Shown here piece after piece: positions 15,253-19,960 of a stretch of 19,960 bases of DNA. The position numbers were made by a program, and so were the translations under genes. Within the stretch, counting starts at the first letter, position 1. Every line of letters starts with the position of its first letter. The stretch comes from Pirellulales bacterium (lineage in GTDB: Bacteria; Planctomycetota; Planctomycetia; Pirellulales; JALHPA01). The notes beneath the pieces were generated by a model. The model did not search any database. It saw nothing but the letters and a program-made list of their open reading frames with translations, and was not told the origin of the DNA. The stretch is from NCBI GenBank assembly GCA_022842745.1, contig JALHPA010000002.1, forward strand, positions 1-19,960, read 5' to 3'.

Positions 15253-15534
15253 CGTTCGTCCAAGCGGGTCTCGTCGCTTCCAACGGAAGTCGTTGCGCTG
15301 CGGCAGCGAAACGAAGCGCCCCATTAGCCCCGCCAATGAGACTGGGAAACGGGCAAACAAACAGCGAGCCAACTTACCCGCGCTCGTTCTCAGAGCATGC
15401 TAGCGACGGGGGACCAGAGTCGCAAGGGTGGCCAAAACCGCACATGGGCCTCCCGGGATGGATTCGCCCCCACGCTCCCTTCACGAGCGACCCCGGGCCT
15501 CGTTTGCAGCCAATCCGGCACCGCCGAGTCGCGG
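15253..15534. other. Gap between rpmA and pntAB
   Basis: 282 bases with no supported gene. It must contain the promoter of the pnt pair and any rpmA terminator, but no clear -35/-10 pair or T-tailed hairpin was seen. A stretch around 15450-15475 superficially recalls a tRNA 3' half but lacks the T-loop consensus. Confidence 0.4.
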
Positions 15535-15795
15535 CTAACTGGCGGCCACTTCGGCCGTGACGATGTTCACGCGGCGGCCCGATCGATCGAAGGAGACCTT
15601 GCCATCCACGAGCGCGAAGAGCGTGAAATCGTTCCCCTGGCCCACACCTTTGCCGGCGTGGAAGCGGTTGCCCACCTGGCGAACCAGAATGTTGCCGGCG
15701 TACACCTTTTCGCCGGCAAATTTTTTCACTCCCCGCCGCTGGCCGTTGGAATCGCGCCCGTTGCGGCTGGAGCCTTGACCTTTCTTATGTGCCAT
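15535..15795 (-). CDS. rpmA: 50S ribosomal protein L27
   Basis: 86 residues, full-length bacterial L27, a protein whose N-terminus reaches the peptidyl-transferase centre. The start MAHKKGQGSSRNGRDSNGQR and the following VKKFAGEKVYAGNILVRQ and KGVGQGNDFTLFAL are diagnostic. It begins MAHKK directly, so the N-terminal extension cleaved in some Firmicutes is absent. The ribosome binding site GGGAG lies about 9 bases before the ATG. rplU (L21) and obgE, its common operon partners, are not adjacent: upstream are 174 bases and then the tail of a secreted-protein gene. Confidence 0.97.
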   Translation of the reverse strand: MAHKKGQGSSRNGRDSNGQRRGVKKFAGEKVYAGNILVRQVGNRFHAGKGVGQGNDFTLFALVDGKVSFDRSGRRVNIVTAEVAAS

Positions 15796-15969
15796 TTCAC
15801 GAACTCCCGTGCAAAATATCTCGATGCGAAAACGCTGCTGGACTAAGCCGATGCAGCGATTGGAAATTCAGGGGCCGGCAAGCGAATCATCTATCTATCT
15901 GCGAACCGGTCGAACGCCGCCACCGGGCCGCAGGCAAAAAACGAACGCTTGCAGCTCAAACCCGTGAGA

Positions 15970-16953
15970 CTACCGGAAGACCCATTGGTAGTCAATCTGC
16001 CCTCGGACGCGCAATTCTGGCGGCAGACCGAAGAAGATTTCGGTCTCTCCTTCGCGGAATGCGTCGCTCGGCCGCCAAAAATTGAGCTGTAGCGTCTTCT
16101 GCCGGTACAGTCGCCCCGTGGCTGGCGGATCCCCGGCCTTAAAAGCACCCGGTGGATCGGCGAATTTGTAGGCGTTCGACAGCCCGGAGACGAAGATCGA
16201 AAAATAGTCCGTGCGTGGATCGATCTCGTCGGCACTCTCCATCCCCGATTCCCAAGTCGCGACGCCCCACACGCTTTGGTCGTTTTCGGGAGTGCTCACT
16301 TCGATCGGCTTGGCGGCCATTTCCACGCTATCCAACAGCTTGCGGCGCGGATCCTCGCGCCGGCGAATCGACTCGATTGCCACTGGCAGAAGCTTGTCCA
16401 GGTACGCCTTTTTGCTCTCGGGACTGTAAAGCAGAAATTGCGGGGAGAACTCGACGGGGTGGTTCACTTTTTCCAAGCTCACCGTCCCGTCGGCGGCGAC
16501 CACGGGCTTGAGATGGCCTCCCATGTTCGTCACCCGGTACACCATGTACCAGATCATCTTTCGCTGCATCTTCCCCCCGGCGGCCGGCAGATCGACCGCC
16601 ATCATCCGCATCGGCTTGAACGCGAACTCCAGGTTCCAGACCTCTCGCCGCACGGCGGCGTTGGTCGCCTGCGCTCGGATCGTGCGCGACTCGGCAAAAG
16701 TTTGCGGCTGCCAATTCACTCCGGCCAAAGTCAGGACCGCCGGCAAATTGTGATAACTCACGGTTTCGCCGGGATTTACATCGGCTGGAATGACCGTCTC
16801 CACGCCCGGCGCCAAGCGGCGGTATCCGCTTGGGGGACCATTCGGGCGGGCAGGATTTTGGGCCTCGCCAGAGGCTGCCAACGCCAAAACCACCCACCCC
16901 GCGACGACGCAAGGCATCCAGACCACCGGGGAAAAAACGCGGCCGAGGAACAT
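15970..16953 (-). CDS. Secreted hypothetical protein
   Basis: 327 residues from the ATG at 16953; a TTG at 16965 is the only alternative nearby. A signal peptide is evident (MFLGRVF, hydrophobic core about 8-28, probable cleavage after SGEA). The mature part starts with a Pro/Asn-rich linker (about 32-45). It then has a run of likely beta strands including LEFAFKPMRMMAVDLP (108-123) and KMIWYMVYRVTNMG (132-145), and it ends with NFWRPSDAFREGETEIFFG and the terminal YQWVFR. The WYMVYRVTN segment suggests an extracellular beta-sandwich. I do not recognise a named family, though proteins of this kind are common in planctomycetes. It has its own promoter candidate upstream and stands 174 bases before rpmA. 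Confidence 0.75.
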   Translation of the reverse strand: MFLGRVFSPVVWMPCVVAGWVVLALAASGEAQNPARPNGPPSGYRRLAPGVETVIPADVNPGETVSYHNLPAVLTLAGVNWQPQTFAESRTIRAQATNAAVRREVWNLEFAFKPMRMMAVDLPAAGGKMQRKMIWYMVYRVTNMGGHLKPVVAADGTVSLEKVNHPVEFSPQFLLYSPESKKAYLDKLLPVAIESIRRREDPRRKLLDSVEMAAKPIEVSTPENDQSVWGVATWESGMESADEIDPRTDYFSIFVSGLSNAYKFADPPGAFKAGDPPATGRLYRQKTLQLNFWRPSDAFREGETEIFFGLPPELRVRGQIDYQWVFR

Positions 16954-17263
16954 GCAGGGTCTCAAGCTTAGAGCGGAAGAGGCGAAGGGTACCCAGGATG
17001 TTAGTATAGGTAGGATTTGCAGTTAGGGTCAAGAATCGGCCTGCCCGGACTGAAGGAAGGTCCCCTATGCCCCGTGCGGAAGGCGCTGGTCCTACCTGTT
17101 GCACTGCTTGCTATCAAGCCCGCGATGCTAAAATAGAGAATCTGAACAGACCATGCGGAGCGGTGGGCAGCCGCGGAAGCGGATCGTCGTCAATTCGGTC
17201 GAGATCGCGAAATCCCGCATCGTGAAACTCCGCACCGACGCGTTTTTGTGATTGAGGCACACC
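16954..17263. other. Divergent intergenic region
   Basis: 310 bases between the starts of two oppositely oriented secreted-protein genes. It contains a good minus-strand promoter candidate (17003-17032). On the plus strand there is a weaker candidate, TTGCTA (17108-17113) with TAAAAT (17129-17134) at 15-base spacing. Its leader would be about 120 bases and contains the inverted pair tgcggag/ctccgca (17154-17160 and 17229-17235). Confidence 0.4.
17003..17032 (-). promoter_or_regulatory. Putative sigma70-like promoter of the secreted hypothetical gene
   Basis: On the minus strand, TTGACC (17032-17027) is followed after 18 bases by TATACT (17008-17003). Both hexamers are close to the sigma70 consensus. 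The predicted start is near 16996, giving a leader of roughly 43 bases to the ATG at 16953. It is the best promoter match noticed in the window. Confidence 0.5.
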
Positions 17264-18235
17264 GTGAAAAAAGCGTTTGGAATCGCCGTTGGAATCTCGC
17301 TGTGGCTGATCGCGTTATTTCCTTGTGTGGGAATGTCGCAGTTCGAGCCGGACGAGAAACACAACGGTCCGGTGCTCGATAAGCAGCCCCTCGTTCAGAA
17401 GCTCAAGGTGGGCATCAACGTCACCGCCGTTGGCGGACCGTGCAAGGGAATTCGAGGCACCGCCCCGGTTCCGACCGACTGGCCCGAGCAGCGGGTGAGA
17501 ATTCTGGAAGAAAAAACGACTCCCAACGTCCGCGCGATCACGTACAAGACGCTCGCCGGAGGCGTCAAGCAGATGGTGGTCGACGTCCCCGCGCTCAAAT
17601 CGGGGGAGTCGGCTTCGGCGCATGTCATTTTTGAGATCACGCGCAGCGCGCTGGTTGCGCCGGAACAGACGTCCGAGTTGAAAATTCCCGAAAAACCGGG
17701 GAAGGATTTGGTTCCGTTCCTCGGCATCAGCCCCTACATCGAGACGAAACATCCCAAGATCGTGGCCCTCGCCAAGGAAGCGGGCACGGACAAACAAGGC
17801 TGGGAAAAGGTGGAAGCGATCTACGACCTGGTGCGCGAGAAAATCGAGTACAAGACCGGCGAGCTAAAAGGGGCGCTGCGGGCTTTGAACGACGGCACCG
17901 GGGACTGCGAAGAATTGTCGGCGCTGTTCATCGCCCTCTGCCGCAATAACGGCATTCCGGCGCGCACTGTCTGGGTGCAAGGGCATTGCTATCCGGAGTT
18001 CTACTTGACCGACGCCAACGGCAAACGCGGCTATTGGTTCCCCTGCCAGGCGGCAGGGACACGGTCCTTTGGCGGCATTTCCGAGCAGCGGCCGATCATT
18101 CAAAAGGGAGATAATTTTCGGGACCCCGACCGGCCGAAAGAGAAGCTGCGGTATGTGAATGAATTTCTCAAGGGGGCCGCGATCAAAGGGGGGGGCGATC
18201 CGCAGGTCGACTTTATCCGCGAGCTGATCGAGTAG
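17264..18235 (+). CDS. Secreted transglutaminase-like cysteine protease-fold protein
   Basis: 323 residues from the GTG at 17264, chosen over the TTG at 17252 because GAGG lies 7 bases upstream and the product opens with a classic signal peptide (MKKAFGIAVG, core to about 24). A beta-rich N-terminal domain (about 45-130) precedes a transglutaminase-like core. The nucleophile is Cys215 in GTGDCEELSALFIALCR, and the His is His241 in WVQGHCYPEFYL. The third position, usually Asp in a WxPxD context, is Gln262 in YWFPCQAAG. Such domains can be peptidases, amidases or cross-linking enzymes acting outside the cytoplasm; the substrate is unknown. The extra Cys residues at 60, 226, 242 and 261 are notable. 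It stands alone, converging on the LOG gene. Confidence 0.85.
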   Translation: MKKAFGIAVGISLWLIALFPCVGMSQFEPDEKHNGPVLDKQPLVQKLKVGINVTAVGGPCKGIRGTAPVPTDWPEQRVRILEEKTTPNVRAITYKTLAGGVKQMVVDVPALKSGESASAHVIFEITRSALVAPEQTSELKIPEKPGKDLVPFLGISPYIETKHPKIVALAKEAGTDKQGWEKVEAIYDLVREKIEYKTGELKGALRALNDGTGDCEELSALFIALCRNNGIPARTVWVQGHCYPEFYLTDANGKRGYWFPCQAAGTRSFGGISEQRPIIQKGDNFRDPDRPKEKLRYVNEFLKGAAIKGGGDPQVDFIRELIE

Positions 18236-18239
18236 CGGC

Positions 18240-18288
18240 CCGCCGCGAGCCAGTTGCGGCGGACGACGAGTCAACGGTCAACGTCGTC
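18240..18288 (+). terminator. Paired hairpins between convergent genes, possible terminator
   Basis: Five bases after the transglutaminase stop, CCGCCGC (18240-18246) pairs perfectly with GCGGCGG (18256-18262) across a 9-base loop. Next, GACGACG (18262-18268) pairs with CGTCGTC (18282-18288), overlapping the LOG stop codon. Neither is followed by a T-run, so intrinsic termination is uncertain. Confidence 0.35.
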
Positions 18289-19363
18289 AGATCCCGGCGC
18301 TGGGAGACGCCGAGCCGTTGCCTGGGCCGGATCGATTGATGAAGTTGATCAATTCCCGCAACCGCCCGAGGCTCCGCCGGTTGAAATGAAAGATGAGGCG
18401 GGGCAAGGCGACGAAGGCCGGCTCGTCCTTTTCCTCCGGAAGCGGTTCGCCCACCCGGAATTGGCCATCGACCAGAATGTCGGCGAATTCCGAGTTGATC
18501 GCGTCCAGCAGCTCGTCGCTGGGGCGTTCGAACAGGCGAAATACCAATTGGTGCCGGACAAACCGCATACTGTGAAACACGCGGTAGAAGCCCAGGATCT
18601 CCTCCATCGCCGCCGGCACGCTGTCGGTCAACAGGTAGAGCGATGTGTCCTCCGGCGAAATCAAGCCGTTGGCCAGCAGCTTTCCTTCGACAAATTCCTG
18701 AAAGTGATGCCAGAAATCCCCTCCCGCCGGGTCGAGCAGGACCACGGGGACCAGATCCCGCTTACCGGTTTGGAGCAGGGTCAGCACTTCGAGACCTTCG
18801 TCGAGCGTACCAAACCCTCCCGGCAATAGGCAAACCGCGTCGCATTCCTTTACGAACATCAGCTTGCGGGTGAAGAAGTACTTCATGTGGACCAGCTTGG
18901 GATCGCCGGCGATGATCGGGTTGCTCCCCTGCTCGAAGGGGAGCATGATGTTGATCCCCATCGAGTTTTCGCGGCCCGCCCCGACGTGCCCCGCTTCCAT
19001 GATCCCGCTCGCCGCCCCGGTCACCACCAACCATCCCCGGTCCGCCATCGCCTTGCCGAATTCGACTGCCTGGACGTAGGCTGGCGTGCCAGGCAGCGTC
19101 CTGGCGGAGCCGAATACGGTCACCTTGCGCCGCGAGCGGTAGGGACTGAAGACTTTGAAAGCATAGCGCAGCTCGCGCATCGTGCGGCTGAGGATCTTGA
19201 GGTCGCCGCGGGACGTCCGATCGCTGGCGAGCTTATCGGCCGACTCTTTGATTTGGGCGATCAGGTCGGCGATTCGACCGTGGTCGACCAACGCCCCGTC
19301 GAGAACGGGAGACTCGGGATCCGGTTCGGGATCCACCAGATGGGCTGTATTGCTGTCCGTCAC
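18287..19363 (-). CDS. LOG-family (lysine decarboxylase-like) protein, long form
   Basis: 358 residues of the LOG/TIGR00730 family, Rossmann-fold nucleotide-binding proteins. Characterised members hydrolyse nucleoside monophosphates to base and ribose 5-phosphate (cytokinin activation in plants, purine nucleotide recycling in bacteria). The core lies at about 78-255: VTVFGSAR (81-88), VVTGAASGIMEAGHVGAG (113-130), the FTRKLMF segment carrying the conserved Arg167-Lys168, and the signature PGGFGTLDEGLE (181-192). Short LOG proteins are about 190 residues; this one adds about 75 N-terminal residues, partly helical, and about 100 C-terminal residues of mixed character. The GTG start at 19363 has no clear ribosome binding site, so the true start could differ. 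The old name lysine decarboxylase is not supported for the family. Confidence 0.88.
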   Translation of the reverse strand: MTDSNTAHLVDPEPDPESPVLDGALVDHGRIADLIAQIKESADKLASDRTSRGDLKILSRTMRELRYAFKVFSPYRSRRKVTVFGSARTLPGTPAYVQAVEFGKAMADRGWLVVTGAASGIMEAGHVGAGRENSMGINIMLPFEQGSNPIIAGDPKLVHMKYFFTRKLMFVKECDAVCLLPGGFGTLDEGLEVLTLLQTGKRDLVPVVLLDPAGGDFWHHFQEFVEGKLLANGLISPEDTSLYLLTDSVPAAMEEILGFYRVFHSMRFVRHQLVFRLFERPSDELLDAINSEFADILVDGQFRVGEPLPEEKDEPAFVALPRLIFHFNRRSLGRLRELINFINRSGPGNGSASPSAGI

Positions 19364-19460
19364 GGAAGAGCAGCGAAAAGCGAAATTTTGAGCACGTGCG
19401 GACGAGCCTGTGGACCGCTTCTTTCTCGATCAGGAGACTCCCGCCGAATCATTCCCGACC

Positions 19461-19960
19461 TTAACTGGCTAGCGCCTTTTTGACTCCCACGTACGACTGG
19501 CGAGCTTTCAGGCAAGTTTGCCGAAAAGTCTCCGGCCGCAAGACTCCCTTCAATCGGAACGTTTCGACCGCCCCCCTCTTAAACACCAGATCTCCCGCCG
19601 GATACCACTGTTGGCCCGGAAGCACGACCACCTCAATGTCGTCGAAGCGGTCCAGATCGACGAACTGTTCCGGCCTCCCCCGCAAGCCCTGCTCGATGAT
19701 AATTCGCCGGTTCGTCAAACGGTAGCGGCGCAGGTACGTACCCAGGTTCAAGGGATTGGGAAACACCATCCAGGCGAACAGCGCCAGGGAAAACGGAATG
19801 CACAGTAGCGCCAGCACACGTCCCACGGTAATTGCGGACTTCCCTTCGCCAATCAGATACTGGCGGCCCAACCACCGCCCCAGCCCGAGCGACGCCATGC
19901 TGGGCCAGACGGTCATTACCGTAACTTCACCCAGCGCCGGCGGCGCAACGCCTGCGATCG
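19461..19960 (-). CDS. Bacterial PH-domain membrane protein (5' partial)
   Basis: At least 165 residues are visible. An ATG at 19916 exists, but the frame continues without a stop to the window edge with protein-like sequence (IAGVAPPALGEVTV before that ATG), so the true start is probably outside. After the ATG, a hydrophobic segment at about 32-52 is one or a tight pair of membrane helices. It is followed by the bacterial PH (bPH2/YdbT-like) hallmark YLRRYRLTNRRIIIEQGLRG, then VDLDRFDDIEVVVLPGQQWY, AGDLVFKR and a final VLRPETFRQTCLKARQSY. These proteins are membrane-anchored domains of unclear ligand, placed at the cytoplasmic side. The LOG gene starts 97 bases downstream of its stop. Confidence 0.82.
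   Translation of the reverse strand, partial: IAGVAPPALGEVTVMTVWPSMASLGLGRWLGRQYLIGEGKSAITVGRVLALLCIPFSLALFAWMVFPNPLNLGTYLRRYRLTNRRIIIEQGLRGRPEQFVDLDRFDDIEVVVLPGQQWYPAGDLVFKRGAVETFRLKGVLRPETFRQTCLKARQSYVGVKKALAS

Noticed and set aside
15445..15500. Possible tRNA-like segment between rpmA and pntAB
   Set aside because: A ggattcg element and GC-rich stems are present, but the T-loop consensus, anticodon arm and acceptor pairing do not form on either strand.

Overview
The window looks like a chromosomal segment of a planctomycete, probably of the Pirellulales type. The DNA is GC-rich. It carries a secreted protein of YTV-type repeats, a repeat family known from Rhodopirellula. It also carries two neighbouring DUF1080 (3-keto-disaccharide hydrolase) proteins, several planctomycete-style secreted proteins of unknown function, and housekeeping genes scattered outside their usual operons. 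No phage, insertion sequence, CRISPR array, rRNA or tRNA gene was recognised. The lineage assignment is an inference from protein families, not from a marker-gene comparison.

Layout. Left edge (1-2680, + strand): the 3' part of a proline-rich two-helix membrane protein, a gene-free leader of about 315 bases, then the secreted YTV-repeat protein. A long minus-strand block (2738-11139) follows. In transcription order it holds two DUF1080 proteins, a secreted propeller-like protein, a NIF3/DUF34 protein, a family 2 glycosyltransferase, a large unrecognised protein with a faint BshC resemblance, a beta-ketoacyl-synthase-like protein lacking the catalytic cysteine, and RsmD. A short plus-strand pair (11532-13383) encodes an isoprenylcysteine-methyltransferase-like membrane protein and an LptF/LptG-type permease. 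The minus strand resumes (13425-16953) with pntB, the membrane part of pntA, ribosomal protein L27 and a secreted hypothetical protein. After a divergent promoter region comes a secreted transglutaminase-like protein on the plus strand (17264-18235). The window ends with a LOG-family protein and a bacterial PH-domain membrane protein on the minus strand; the latter probably starts beyond the edge.

How the genes fit together. There is no single large pathway. Recurrent themes are cell-envelope and secreted proteins (YTV repeats, ICMT-like enzyme plus permease, transglutaminase, PH-domain protein), glycan breakdown (DUF1080 pair) and core metabolism or translation (transhydrogenase, RsmD, L27). 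The observations most worth following are the synthase-like protein whose Cys-His-His triad reads Glu-His-Asn and whose stop codon lies one base before the rsmD start; the exact 16-residue periodicity of both halves of the YTV protein; two short-period tandem DNA arrays (16 bp and 8 bp) on either side of one DUF1080 gene; a perfect hairpin abutting the ICMT-like start codon; and a transhydrogenase locus lacking the soluble NAD-binding subunit.
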